From: Camelus bactrianus
Lineage: Eukaryota; Chordata; Mammalia; Artiodactyla; Camelidae
Direction of reading: 5' to 3'
Assembly: GCF_048773025.1 (NCBI RefSeq)
Contig: NC_133572.1
Span: 24,082,501-24,146,500, forward strand
Length of the DNA stretch: 64,000 bases
Below are positions 11,679-24,869 of the stretch, in pieces. Position numbers and translations under genes: made by a program. Within the stretch, counting starts at the first letter, position 1. Every line of letters begins with the position of its first letter. The notes beneath the pieces were generated by a model. That model had not been told where the DNA came from. It saw nothing but the letters and a program-made list of their open reading frames with translations, and made no database searches.

Positions 11679-11927
11679 ATGTATGGAATGGAGTTTGCAA
11701 CTGAAAAGAAACTTTGTGTTCCCAACAAGCTAGGTGAAGGACGGCTTTCACACACACTTATCTCTCAGAACTGATCAAGTGGAGAAACGTTCCTTCATCT
11801 AGCACCAATGGAACGGGTTGCAGGAGACACTTTTTCTCTGCTTTCTCAGTCTGTTTCCTAGTGCCGGTTTGAAGTTCCTGCAGTTTTCACTGTAAAACAG
11901 AGTTGGGGCTAGTACCTCCCCATATAT

Positions 11928-14415
11928 ATGTATGGAATGGAGTTTGCAACTGAAAAGAAACTTTGTGTTCCCAACAAGCTAGTTGAAGGACGGATTTCAC
12001 ACACAGTTATCTCTCAGAACTCAGCAAGTGGAGAGACGTTCGTTCATCTAGCACCAAGGGAACGGGTTGCTGGAGACATTTTTTCTCTGCTTTCTCAGTC
12101 TGTTTCCTAGTTCCGGTTTGAAGTTCCTGCAGTTTTCACTGTAAAACCGAGTTGGAGCTATTACCACCCCATATATATGTATGGTGTGGAGTTTGCAACT
12201 GAAAAGAAACTTTGTGTTCCCAACAAGCTAGGTGAAGTACGGCTTTCACAAACACTTATCTCTCAGAACCTAGCAAGTGGAGTGGCGTTCGTTCATCTAG
12301 CACAAAGGGAACGGGTTGCAGGAGACAATTTTTCTCTGTTTCTCAGTCTGTTTCCTAGTGCTGGTTTGAAGTTCCTGCAGTTTTCACTGTAAAACCGAGT
12401 TGGAGCTAGTACCTCCCCATATATATGTATGGAATGGAGTTTGCAACTGAAAAGAAACTTTGTGTTCCCAACAAGCTAGGTGAAGGACGGCTTTCACACA
12501 CAATTATCTCTCAGAACTGAGCAAGTCGAGAGACGTTCGTTCATCTAGCACCAAGGGAACGGGTTGCAGGAGACACTTTTTCTCTGCTTTCTCAGTCTGT
12601 TTCCTAGTGCCGGTTTGAAGTTCCTGCAGTTTTCACTGTAAAACAGAGTTGGGGCTAGTACCTCCCCATATATATGTATGGAATGGAGTTTGCAACTGAA
12701 AAGAAACTTTGTGTTCCCAACAAGCTAGGTGAAGGAAGGCTTTCACACACACTTATCTCTCAGAACTCAGCAAGTGGAGAGACGTTCGTTCATCTAGCAC
12801 CAAGGGAACGGGTTGCAATAGACACTTTTTCTCTGCTTTCTCAGTCTGTTTCCTAGTGCCGGTTTGAAGTTCCTGCAGTTTTCACTGTAAAACCGAGTTG
12901 GAGCTAGTACCTCCCCATATATATGTATGGAATGGAGCCTGCAACTGAAAAGAAACTTTGTGTTCCCAACAAGCTAGGTGAAGGGCGGCTTTCACACACA
13001 CTTATCTCTCAGAACTGAACAAGTCGAGAGACGTTCGTTAATCTAGCACCAAGGGAACGGGTTGCTGGAGACATTTTTTCTCTGCTTTCTCAGTCTGTTT
13101 CCTAGTTCCGGTTTGAAGTTCCTGCAGTTTTCACTGTAAAACCGAGTTGGAGCTATTACCACCACATATATATGTATGGTGTGGAGTTTGCAACTAAAAA
13201 GAAACTTTGTGTTCCCAACAAGCTAGGTGAAGGACGGCTTTCACAAACACTTATCTCTCAGAACCTAGCAAGAGGAGAGACGTTCGTTCATCTAGCACCA
13301 AGGGAACGGGTTGCAGGAGACACTTTTTCTCTGTTTCTCAGTCTGTTTCCTAGTGCTGGTTTGAAGTTCCTGCAGTTTTCACTGTAAAACCGAGTTGGAG
13401 CTAGTACCTCCCCATATATATGTATGGAATGGAGTTTGCAACTGAAAAGAAACTTTGTGTTCCCAACAAGCTAAGTGAAGGACGGCTTTCACACACACTT
13501 ATCTCTCAGAACTGAGCAAGTCGAGAGACGTTCGTTCATCTAGCACCAAGGGAACGGGTTGCAGGAGACACTTTTTCTCTGCTTTCTCAGTCTGTTTCTT
13601 AGTGCCTGTTTGAAGTTAATACAGTTTTCACTGTCAAACAGTGTTGGAGCTAGTACCTACCCATATATATGTATGGAATGGAGTTTGCAACTGAAAAGAA
13701 ACTTTGTGTTCCCAACAAGCTAGTTGAAGGACGGATTTCACACACACTTATCTCTCAGAACTGAGCAAGTGGAGAGACGTTCGTTCATCTAGCACCAAGG
13801 GAACGGGTTGCAGGAGACACTTTTTCTCTGCTTTCTCAGTCTGTTTCCTAGTGCCGGTTTGAAGTTCCTGCAGTTTTCACTGTAAAACAGAGTTGGGGCT
13901 AGTACCTCCCCATATATATGTATGGAATGGAGTTTGCAACTGAAAAGAAACTTTGTGTTCCCAACAAGCTAGGTGAAGGAAGGCTTTCACACACACTTAT
14001 CTCTCAGAACTGAGCAAGTGGAGAGACGTTCGTTCATCTAGCACCAAGGGAACGGGTTGCAATAGACACTTTTTCTCTGCTTTCTCAGTCTGTTTCCTAG
14101 TGCCGGTTTGAAGTTCCTGCAGTTTTCACTGTAAAACCGAGTTGGGGCTAGTACCTCCCCATATGTATGTATGGAATGGAGTTTGCAACTGAAAAGAAAC
14201 TTTGTGTTCCCAACAAGCTAGGTGAAGGACGGCTTTCACACACACTTATCTCTCAGAACTGAGCAAGTGGAGAGACGTTCGTTCATCTAGCACCAAGGGA
14301 ACGGGTTGCAGGAGACACTTTTTCTCTGCTTTCTCAGTCTGTTTCTTAGTGCCTGTTTGAAGTTAATACAGTTTTCACTGTCAAACAGTGTTGGAGCTAG
14401 TACCTACCCATATAT
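11928..14415 (+). repeat. Partial, rearranged beta HOR copy (upstream edge)
   Basis: Ten monomers matching beta types but not the full 14-mer. 11,928 and 12,177 match 14,665 and 14,914 at a 2,737-bp offset. From 12,674 the offset becomes about 2,986 bp, so one monomer (the GTTTTAAGTTAATGC / TTTCCAACTG kind) is missing. The GGTGTGG monomer at 13,172 carries GCAAGAGGAG, shared only with 4,715. The last part, with GGAAGGC, GCAATAGAC and the CATATGTATG junction, matches the end of a beta copy. Confidence 0.82.
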
Positions 14416-17400
14416 ATGTATGGAATGGAGTTTGCAACTGAAAAGAAACTTTGTGTTCCCTACAAGCTAGTTGAAGGACGGATTTCACACACAGTTATCT
14501 CTCAGAACTCAGCAAGTGGAGAGACGTTCGTTCATCTAGCACCAAGGGAACGGGTTGCAGGAGACACTTTTTCTCTGCTTTCTCAGTCTGTTTCCTAGTG
14601 CCGGTTTGAAGTTCCTGCAGTTTTCACTGTAAAACCGAGTTGGAGCTAGTATCTCCCCATATATATGTATGGAATGGAGTTTGCAACTGAAAAGAAACTT
14701 TGTGTTCCCAACAAGCTAGTTGAAGGACGGATTTCACACACAGTTATCTCTCAGAACTCAGCAAGTGGAGAGACGTTCGTTCATCTAGCACCAAGGGAAC
14801 GGGTTGCTGGAGACATTTTTTCTCTGCTTTCTCAGTCTGTTTCCTAGTGCCGGTTTGAAGTTCCTGCAGTTTTCACTGTAAAACAGAGTTGGGGCTAGTA
14901 CCACCCCATATATATGTATGGTGTGGAGTTTGCAACTAAAAAGAAACTTTGTGTTCCCAACAAGCTAGGTGAAGTACGGCTTTCACAAACACTTATCTCT
15001 CAGAACCTAGCAAGTGGAGTGACGTTCGTTCATCTAGCACCAAGGGAATGGGTTGCAGGAGACAATTTTTCTCTGTTTCTCAGTCTGTTTCCTAGTGCTG
15101 GTTTGAAGTTCCTGCAGTTTTCACTGTAAAACCGAGTTGGAGCTAGTACCTCCCCATATATATGTATGGAATGGAGTTTGCAACTGAAAAGAAACTTTGT
15201 GTTCCCAACAAGCTAGGTGAAGGACGGCTTTCACACACAATTATCTCTCAGAACTGAGCAAGTCGAGAGACGTTCGTTCATCTAGCACCAAGGGAACGGG
15301 TTGCAGGAGACACTTTTTCTCTGCTTTCTCAGTCTGTTTCCTAGTGCCGGTTTTAAGTTAATGCAGTTTTCACTGTAAAACCGAGTTGGGGCTAGTACCT
15401 CCCCATATATATGTATGGAATGGAGTTTCCAACTGAAAAGAAACTTTGTGTTCCCAACAAGCTAGGTGAAGGACGGCTTTCACACACACTTATCACTCAG
15501 AACTGAGCAAGTGGAGAGACGTTCGTTCATCTAGCACCAATGGAACGGGTTGCAGGAGACACTTTTTCTCTGCTTTCTCAGTCTGTTTCCTAGTGCCGGT
15601 TTGAAGTTCCTGCAGTTTTCACTGTAAAACAGAGTTGGGGCTAGTACCTCCCCATATATATGTATGGAATGGAGTTTGCAACTGAAAAGAAACTTTGTGT
15701 TCCCAACAAGCTAGGTGAAGGAAGGCTTTCACACACACTTATCTCTCAGAACTCAGCAAGTGGAGAGACGTTCGTTCATCTAGCACCAAGGGAACGGGTT
15801 GCAATAGACACTTTTTCTCTGCTTTCTCAGTCTGTTTCCTAGTGCCGGTTTGAAGTTCCTGCAGTTTTCACTGTAAAACCGAGTTGGAGCTAGTACCTCC
15901 CCATATATATGTATGGAATGGAGCCTGCAACTGAAAAGAAACTTTGTGTTCCCAACAAGCTAGGTGAAGGACGGCTTTCACACACACTTATCTCTCAGAA
16001 CTGAACAAGTCGAGAGACGTTCGTTAATCTAGCACCAAGGGAACGGGTTGCTGGAGACATTTTTTCTCTGCTTTCTCAGTCTGTTTCCTAGTTCCGGTTT
16101 GAAGTTCCTGCAGTTTTCACTGTAAAACCGAGTTGGAGCTATTACCACCACATATATATGTATGGTGTGGAGTTTGCAACTAAAAAGAAACTTTGTGTTC
16201 CCAACAAGCTAGGTGAAGGACGGCTTTCACAAACACTTATCTCTCAGAACTGAGCAAGTGGAGAGACGTTCGTTCATCTAGCACCAAGGGAACGGGTTGC
16301 AGGAGACAATTTTTCTCTGCTTTCTCAGTCTGTTTCTTAGTGCCTGTTTGAAGTTAATGCAGTTTTCACTGTCAAACAGTGTTGGAGCTAGTACCTACCC
16401 ATATATATGTATGGAATGGAGTTTGCAACTGAAAAGAAACTTTGTGTTCCCAACAAGCTAGTTGAAGGACGGATTTCACACACAGTTATCTCTCAGAACT
16501 CAGCAAGTGGAGAGACGTTCGTTCATCTAGCACCAAGGGAACGGGTTGCTGGAGACATTTTTTCTCTGCTTTCTCAGTCTGTTTCTTAGTGCCTGTTTGA
16601 AGTTAATGCAGTTTTCACTGTCAAACAGTGTTGGAGCTAGTACCTACCCACATATATGTATGGAATGGAGTTTGCAACTGAAAAGAAACTTTGTGTTCCC
16701 AACAAGCTAGTTGAAGGACGGATTTCACACACAGTTATCTCTCAGAACTCAGCAAGTGGAGAGACGTTCGTTCATCTAGCACCAAGGGAACGGGTTGCAG
16801 GAGACACTTTTTCTCTGCTTTCTCAGTCTGTTTCCTAGTGCCGGTTTGAAGTTAATGCAGTTTTCACTGTAAAACCGAGTTGGGGCTAGTACCTCCCCAT
16901 ATATATGTATGGAATGGAGTTTGCAACTGAAAAGAAACTTTGTGTTCCCAACAAGCTAGGTGAAGGACGGCTTTCACACACACTTATCACTCAGAACTGA
17001 GCAAGTGGAGAGACGTTCGTTCATCTAGCACCAATGGAACGGGTTGCAGGAGACACTTTTTCTCTGCTTTCTCAGTCTGTTTCCTAGTGCCGGTTTGAAG
17101 TTCCTGCAGTTTTCACTGTAAAACAGAGTTGGGGCTAGTACCTCCCCATATATATGTATGGAATGGAGTTTGCAACTGAAAAGAAACTTTGTGTTCCCAA
17201 CAAGCTAGGTGAAGGAAGGCTTTCACACACACTTATCTCTCAGAACTGAGCAAGTGGAGAGACGTTCGTTCATCTAGCACCAAGGGAACGGGTTGCAGGA
17301 GACACTTTTTCTCTGCTTTCTCAGTCTGTTTCCTAGTGCCGGTTTGAAGTTCCTGCAGTTTTCACTGTAAAACAGAGTTGGGGCTAGTACCTCCCCATAT

Positions 17401-17900
17401 ATATGTATGGAATGGAGTTTGCAACTGAAAAGAAACTTTGTGTTCCCAACAAGCTAGGTGAAGGAAGGCTTTCACACACACTTATCTCTCAGAACTGAGC
17501 AAGTGGAGAGACGTTCGTTCATCTAGCACCAAGGGAACGGGTTGCAATAGACACTTTTTCTCTGCTTTCTCAGTCTGTTTCCTAGTGCCGGTTTGAAGTT
17601 CCTGCAGTTTTCACTGTAAAACCGAGTTGGGGCTAGTACCTCCCCATATGTATGTATGGAATGGAGTTTGCAACTGAAAAGAAACTTTGTGTTCCCAACA
17701 AGCTAGGTGAAGGACGGCTTTCACACACACTTATCTCTCAGAACTGAGCAAGTGGAGAGACGTTCGTTCATCTAGCACCAAGGGAACGGGTTGCAGGAGA
17801 CACTTTTTCTCTGCTTTCTCAGTCTGTTTCTTAGTGCCTGTTTGAAGTTAATACAGTTTTCACTGTCAAACAGTGTTGGAGCTAGTACCTACCCATATAT
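14416..17900 (+). repeat. Beta HOR copy 1 (14 monomers, 3,485 bp)
   Basis: A 14-monomer block whose every landmark recurs 3,485 bp downstream: monomer starts 14,416/17,901, 14,665/18,150, 14,914/18,399, 15,660/19,145, 16,407/19,892 and 16,656/20,141. It contains GGTGTGGAGTTTGCAACTAAAAAG monomers with a one-base deletion in the pyrimidine tract (CTCTGTTTCTC), one TTTCCAACTG/CACTCAG monomer, and GTTGAAGG monomers joined by the CACTGTCAAACAGTG hairpin. It shares the private variant TCCCTACAAGC with copy 2. A private change is GGGAATGGG near 15,046. Confidence 0.93.
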
Positions 17901-20900
17901 ATGTATGGAATGGAGTTTGCAACTGAAAAGAAACTTTGTGTTCCCTACAAGCTAGTTGAAGGACGGATTTCACACACAGTTATCTCTCAGAACTCAGCAA
18001 GTGGAGAGACGTTCGTTCATCTAGCACCAAGGGAACGGGTTGCAGGAGACACTTTTTCTCTGCTTTCTCAGTCTGTTTCCTAGTGCCGGTTTGAAGTTCC
18101 TGCAGTTTTCACTGTAAAACCGAGTTGGAGCTAGTATCTCCCCATATATATGTATGGAATGGAGTTTGCAACTGAAAAGAAACTTTGTGTTCCCAACAAG
18201 CTAGTTGAAGGACGGATTTCACACACAGTTATCTCTCAGAACTCAGCAAGTGGAGAGACGTTCGTTCATCTAGCACCAAGGGAACGGGTTGCTGGAGACA
18301 TTTTTTCTCTGCTTTCTCAGTCTGTTTCCTAGTGCCGGTTTGAAGTTCCTGCAGTTTTCACTGTAAAACAGAGTTGGGGCTAGTACCACCCCATATATAT
18401 GTATGGTGTGGAGTTTGCAACTAAAAAGAAACTTTGTGTTCCCAACAAGCTAGGTGAAGTACGGCTTTCACAAACACTTATCTCTCAGAACCTAGCAAGT
18501 GGAGTGACGTTCGTTCATCTAGCACCAAGGGAACGGGTTGCAGGAGACAATTTTTCTCTGTTTCTCAGTCTGTTTCCTAGTGCTGGTTTGAAGTTCCTGC
18601 AGTTTTCACTGTAAAACCGAGTTGGAGCTAGTACCTCCCCATATATATGTATGGAATGGAGTTTGCAACTGAAAAGAAACTTTGTGTTCCCAACAAGCTA
18701 GGTGAAGGACGGCTTTCACACACAATTATCTCTCAGAACTGAGCAAGTCGAGAGACGTTCGTTCATCTAGCACCAAGGGAACGGGTTGCAGGAGACACTT
18801 TTTCTCTGCTTTCTCAGTCTGTTTCCTAGTGCCGGTTTTAAGTTAATGCAGTTTTCACTGTAAAACCGAGTTGGGGCTAGTACCTCCCCATATATATGTA
18901 TGGAATGGAGTTTCCAACTGAAAAGAAACTTTGTGTTCCCAACAAGCTAGGTGAAGGACGGCTTTCACACACACTTATCACTCAGAACTGAGCAAGTGGA
19001 GAGACGTTCGTTCATCTAGCACCAATGGAACGGGTTGCAGGAGACACTTTTTCTCTGCTTTCTCAGTCTGTTTCCTAGTGCCGGTTTGAAGTTCCTGCAG
19101 TTTTCACTGTAAAACAGAGTTGGGGCTAGTACCTCCCCATATATATGTATGGAATGGAGTTTGCAACTGAAAAGAAACTTTGTGTTCCCAACAAGCTAGG
19201 TGAAGGAAGGCTTTCACACACACTTATCTCTCAGAACTCAGCAAGTGGAGAGACGTTCGTTCATCTAGCACCAAGGGAACGGGTTGCAATAGACACTTTT
19301 TCTCTGCTTTCTCAGTCTGTTTCCTAGTGCCGGTTTGAAGTTCCTGCAGTTTTCACTGTAAAACCGAGTTGGAGCTAGTACCTCCCCATATATATGTATG
19401 GAATGGAGCCTGCAACTGAAAAGAAACTTTGTGTTCCCAACAAGCTAGGTGAAGGACGGCTTTCACACACACTTATCTCTCAGAACTGAACAAGTCGAGA
19501 GACGTTCGTTAATCTAGCACCAAGGGAACGGGTTGCTGGAGACATTTTTTCTCTGCTTTCTCAGTCTGTTTCCTAGTTCCGGTTTGAAGTTCCTGCAGTT
19601 TTCACTGTAAAACCGAGTTGGAGCTATTACCACCACATATATATGTATGGTGTGGAGTTTGCAACTAAAAAGAAACTTTGTGTTCCCAACAAGCTAGGTG
19701 AAGGACGGCTTTCACAAACACTTATCTCTCAGAACTGAGCAAGTGGAGAGACGTTCGTTCATCTAGCACCAAGGGAACGGGTTGCAGGAGACAATTTTTC
19801 TCTGCTTTCTCAGTCTGTTTCTTAGTGCCTGTTTGAAGTTAATGCAGTTTTCACTGTCAAACAGTGTTGGAGCTAGTACCTACCCATATATATGTATGGA
19901 ATGGAGTTTGCAACTGAAAAGAAACTTTGTGTTCCCAACAAGCTAGTTGAAGGACGGATTTCACACACAGTTATCTCTCAGAACTCAGCAAGTGGAGAGA
20001 CGTTCGTTCATCTAGCACCAAGGGAACGGGTTGCTGGAGACATTTTTTCTCTGCTTTCTCAGTCTGTTTCTTAGTGCCTGTTTGAAGTTAATGCAGTTTT
20101 CACTGTCAAACAGTGTTGGAGCTAGTACCTACCCACATATATGTATGGAATGGAGTTTGCAACTGAAAAGAAACTTTGTGTTCCCAACAAGCTAGTTGAA
20201 GGACGGATTTCACACACAGTTATCTCTCAGAACTCAGCAAGTGGAGAGACGTTCGTTCATCTAGCACCAAGGGAACGGGTTGCAGGAGACACTTTTTCTC
20301 TGCTTTCTCAGTCTGTTTCCTAGTGCCGGTTTGAAGTTAATGCAGTTTTCACTGTAAAACCGAGTTGGGGCTAGTACCTCCCCATATATATGTATGGAAT
20401 GGAGTTTGCAACTGAAAAGAAACTTTGTGTTCCCAACAAGCTAGGTGAAGGACGGCTTTCACACACACTTATCACTCAGAACTGAGCAAGTGGAGAGACG
20501 TTCGTTCATCTAGCACCAATGGAACGGGTTGCAGGAGACACTTTTTCTCTGCTTTCTCAGTCTGTTTCCTAGTGCCGGTTTGAAGTTCCTGCAGTTTTCA
20601 CTGTAAAACAGAGTTGGGGCTAGTACCTCCCCATATATATGTATGGAATGGAGTTTGCAACTGAAAAGAAACATTGTGTTCCCAACAAGCTAGGTGAAGG
20701 AAGGCTTTCACACACACTTATCTCTCAGAACTGAGCAAGTGGAGAGACGTTCGTTCATCTAGCACCAAGGGAACGGGTTGCAGGAGTCACTTTTTCTCTG
20801 CTTTCTCAGTCTGTTTCCTAGTGCCGGTTTGAAGTTCCTGCAGTTTTCACTGTAAAACAGAGTTGGGGCTAGTACCTCCCCATATATATGTATGGAATGG

Positions 20901-21385
20901 AGTTTGCAACTGAAAAGAAACTTTGTGTTCCCAACAAGCTAGGTGAAGGAAGGCTTTCACACACACTTATCTCTCAGAACTGAGCAAGTGGAGAGACGTT
21001 CCTTCATCTAGCACCAAGGGAACGGGTTGCAATAGACACTTTTTCTCTGCTTTCTCAGTCTGTTTCCTAGTGCCGGTTTGAAGTTCCTGCAGTTTTCACT
21101 GTAAAACCGAGTTGGGGCTAGTACCTCCCCATATGTATGTATGGAATGGAGTTTGCAACTGAAAAGAAACTTTGTGTTCCCAACAAGCTAGGTGAAGGAC
21201 GGCTTTCACACACACTTATCTCTCAGAACTGAGCAAGTGGAGAGACGTTCGTTCATCTAGCACCAAGGGAACGGGTTGCAGGAGACACTTTTTCTCTGCT
21301 TTCTCAGTCTGTTTCTTAGTGCCTGTTTGAAGTTAATACAGTTTTCACTGTCAAACAGTGTTGGAGCTAGTACCTACCCATATAT
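17901..21385 (+). repeat. Beta HOR copy 2
   Basis: Nearly identical to copy 1. The differences I noticed by eye are single bases: GAACGGG restored near 18,531, AACATTGTG near 20,671, GAGTCAC near 20,787 and GTTCCTTC near 21,000. This is far fewer changes than separate monomers within one copy, which is the usual sign of recent whole-HOR amplification. I did not make a full count. Confidence 0.93.
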
Positions 21386-22131
21386 ATGTATGGAATGGAG
21401 TTTGCAACTGAAAAGAATCTTTGTGTTCCCAACAAGCTAGTTGAAGGACGGATTTCACACACAGTTATCTCTCAGAACTCAGCAAGTGGAGAGACGTTCG
21501 TTCATCTAGCACCAAGGGAACGGGTTGCAGGAGACACTTTTTCTCTGCTTTCTCAGTCTGTTTCCTAGTGCCGGTTTGAAGTTCCTGCAGTTTTCACTGT
21601 AAAACCGAGTTGGAGCTAGTATCTCCCCATATATATGTATGGAATGGAGTTTGCAACTGAAAAGAAACTTTGTGTTCCCAACAAGCTAGTTGAAGGACGG
21701 ATTTCACACACAGTTATCTCTCAGAACTCAGCAAGTGGAGAGACGTTCGTTCATCTAGCACCAAGGGAACGGGTTGCTGGAGACATTTTTTCTCTGCTTT
21801 CTCAGTCTGTTTCCTAGTGCCGGTTTGAAGTTCCTGCAGTTTTCACTGTAAAACAGAGTTGGGGCTAGTACCACCCCATATATATGTATGGTGTGGAGTT
21901 TGCAACTAAAAAGAAACTTTGTGTTCCCAACAAGCTAGGTGAAGTACGGCTTTCACAAACACTTATCTCTCAGAACCTAGCAAGTGGAGTGACGTTCGTT
22001 CATCTAGCACCAAGGGAACGGGTTGCAGGAGACAATTTTTCTCTGTTTCTCAGTCTGTTTCCTAGTGCTGGTTTGAAGTTCCTGCAGTTTTCACTGTAAA
22101 ACCGAGTTGGAGCTAGTACCTCCCCATATAT
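21386..22131 (+). repeat. Beta HOR copy 3, first three monomers only
   Basis: Monomers at 21,386, 21,635 and 21,884 match the first three of beta copies 1 and 2. The first lacks the shared TCCCTACAAGC change and has AAGAATCTTTG instead. From the next monomer the sequence switches to an AAATGAGCAAG / GAGATGTTC kind, so the beta order stops here. Confidence 0.9.
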
Positions 22132-24869
22132 ATGTATGGAATGGAGTTTGCAACTGAAAAGAAACTTTGTGTTCCCAACAAGCTAGGTGAAGGACGGCTT
22201 TCACACACACTTATCTCTCAGAAATGAGCAAGTGGAGAGATGTTCGTTCATCTAGCACCAAGGGAACGGGTTGCAGGAGACACTTTTTCTCTGCTTTCTC
22301 AGTCTTTTTCCTAGTGCCGGTTTCAAGTTCCTGCCGTTTTCACTGTAAAACTGAGTTGGAGCTAATACCTCCCCGTATATATGTATGGAATGGAGTTTGC
22401 AACTGAAAAGAAACTTTGTGTTCCCAACAAGCTAGGTGAAGGACGGCTTTCACACACACTTATCTCTCAGAACTGAGCAAGTGGAGAGACGTTCGTTCAT
22501 CTAGCACCAAGGGAACGGGTTGCAGGAGACACTTTTTCTCTGCTTTCTCAGTCTGTTTCCTAGTGCCGGTTTGAAGTTCCTGCAGTTTTCACTGTAAAAC
22601 CGAGTTGGGGCTAGTACCTCCCCATTTATATGTATGGAATGGAGTTTGCAACTGAAAAGAAACTTTGTGTTCCCAACAAGCTAGGTGAAGGACGGCTTTC
22701 ACACACACTTATCTCTCAGAACTGAGCAAGTGGAGAGACGTTCGTTCATCTAGCACCAAGGGAACGGGTTGCAGGAGACACTTTTTCTCTGCTTTCTCAG
22801 TCTGTTTCCTAGTGCCGGTTTGAAGTTCCTGCAGTTTTCACTGTAAAACCGAGTTGGGGCTAGTACCTCCCCATATATATGTATGGAATGGAGTTTGCAA
22901 CTGAAAAGAAACTTTGTGTTCCCAACAAGCTAGGTGAAGGACGGCTTTCACACACACTTATCTCTCAGAACTGAGCAAGTGGAGAGACGTTCCTTCATCT
23001 ATCACCAAGGGAACGGGTTGCAGGAGACACTTTTTCTCTGCATTCTCAGTCTGTTTCCTAGTGCCGGTTTGAAGTTCCTGCAGTTTTCACTGTAAAACCG
23101 AGTTGGAGCTAGTACCTCCCCATATATATGTATGGAATGGAGCCTGCAAATGAAAAGAAACTTTGTGTTCCCAACAAGCTAGGTGAAGGACGGCTTTCAC
23201 ACACACTTATCTCTCAGAACTGAAAAAATCGAGAGACGTTCGTTCATCTAGCACCAACGAACGGGTTGCTGGAGACATTTTTTCTCTGCTTTCTCAGTCT
23301 GTTTCCTAGTTCCGGTTTGAAGTTCCTGCAGTTTTCACTGTAAAACCGAGTTGGGGCTAGTACCTCCCCATATATATGTATTGAATGGAGTTTGCAACTG
23401 AAAAGAAACTTTGTGTCCCCAACAAGCTAGGTGAAGGACGGCTTTCACACACACGTATCTCTCAGAACTGAGCAAGTGGAGAGACGTTCGTTCATCTAGC
23501 ACCAAGGGAACGGGTTGCAGGAGACACTTTTTCTCTGCTTTCTCAGTATGTTTCCTAGTGCCGATTTGAAGTTCCTGCAGTTTTCACTGTAAAACCGAGT
23601 TGGAGCTAGTACCTCCCCATATATATGTATGGAATGGAGTTTGCAACTGAAAAGAAACTTTGTGTTCCCAACAAGCTAGGTGAAGGACGGCTTTCACACA
23701 CACTTATCCCTGAGAACTTAGAAAGTCGAGAGTCGTTCGTTCATCTAGCACCAAGGGAACGGGTTGCAGGAGACACTTTTTCTCTCCTTTCTCAGTCTGT
23801 TTCCTAGTGCCGGTTTGAAGTTCCTGCAGTTTTCACTGTAAAACCGAGTTGGGGCTAGTACCTCCCCATATATATGTATGGAATGGAGTTTGCAACTGAA
23901 AAGAAACTTTGTGTTCCCAACAAGCTAGGTGAAGGACGGCTTTCACACACACTTATCTCTCAGAACTGAGCAAGTCGAGAGACGTTCGTTCATCTAGCAC
24001 CAAGGGAACGGTTTGCAGGAGACACTTTTTCTCTGCTTTCTCAGACTGTTTCCTAGTGCCGGTTTGAAGTTCCTGCAGTTTTCACTGTAAAACCGAGTTG
24101 GGGCTAGTACCTCCCCATATATATGTATGGAATGGAGTTTGCAACTGAAAAGAAACTTTGTGTTCCCAACAAGCTAGGTGAAGGACGGCTTTCACACACA
24201 CTTATCTCTCAGAACTGAGCAAGTGGAGAGACGTTCGTTCATCTAGCACCAAGGGAACGGGTTGCAGGAGACACTTTTTCTCTGCTTTCTCAGTCTGTTT
24301 CCTAGTGCCGGTTTGAAGTTCCTGCAGTTTTCACTGTAAAACCGAGTTGGGGCTAGTACCTCCCCATATATATGTATGGAATGGAGTTTGCAACTGAAAA
24401 GAAACTTTGTGTTCCCAACAAGCTAGGTGAAGGACGGCTTTCACACACACTTATCTCTCAGAACTGAGCAAGTGGAGAAACGTTCCTTCATCTAGCACCA
24501 AGGGAACGGGTTGCAGGAGACACTTTTTCTCTGCTTTCTCAGTCTGTTTCCTAGTGCCGGTTTGAAGTTCCTGCAGTTTTCACTGTAAAACCGAGTTGGA
24601 GCTTGTACCTCCCCATATATATGTATGGAATGGAGCCTGCAACTGAAAAGAAACTTTGTGTTCCCAAAAAGCTAGGTGAAGGACGGCTTTCACACACACT
24701 TATCTCTCAGAACTGAACAAGTCGAGAGACGTTCGTTCATCTAGCACCAAGGGAACGGGTTGCTGGAGACATTTTTTCTCTTCTTTCTGAGTCTGTTTCC
24801 TAGTTCCGGTTTGAAGTTCCTGCAGTTTTCACTGTAAAACCGAGTTGGAGCTATTACCACCCCATATAT
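22132..24869 (+). repeat. Mixed monomer block B
   Basis: Eleven monomers. The first has AAATGAGCAAG followed by TTTCAAG, CTGCCGTTTTC, AACTGAG and GCTAATACC, a set found again at 32,831-33,079. The rest repeat the block A marker order (CATTTATATG, GTTCCTTCATCTATCAC, GCCTGCAAATG, TATTGAATGG, CAGTATG, GAGAGTCG). The offset is 12,445 bp up to GCCTGCAAATG and 12,693 bp at CAGTATG, so B holds one monomer more than A there. The extra region has GAAAAAATCG and a GTGTCCCC change. Confidence 0.85.

Larger units (their letters stand above)
9688..11927 (+). repeat. Mixed monomer block A (no clear HOR)
   Basis: Nine near-consensus monomers without a short repeating order. Markers include CATTTATATG (about 10,178), GTTCCTTCATCTATCAC (about 10,545), GCCTGCAAATG (10,697), CAGTATGTTTCC (10,851) with CCGATTTG, CTCTGAGAACTGAG with GAGAGTCG, and TATTGAATGG (about 11,184). 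The same marker order returns in block B, 12,445 bp downstream, and in part in block C near 59 kb, so the block was copied as a unit despite lacking internal periodicity. Confidence 0.85.

Noticed and set aside
22224-22406. Open frame beginning MSKWRDVRSSSTKG at 22,224 and 32,923
   Set aside because: Created by the AAATGAGCAAG variant, which makes an ATG in another frame of the satellite. The two copies are related by duplication of the same rare monomer.
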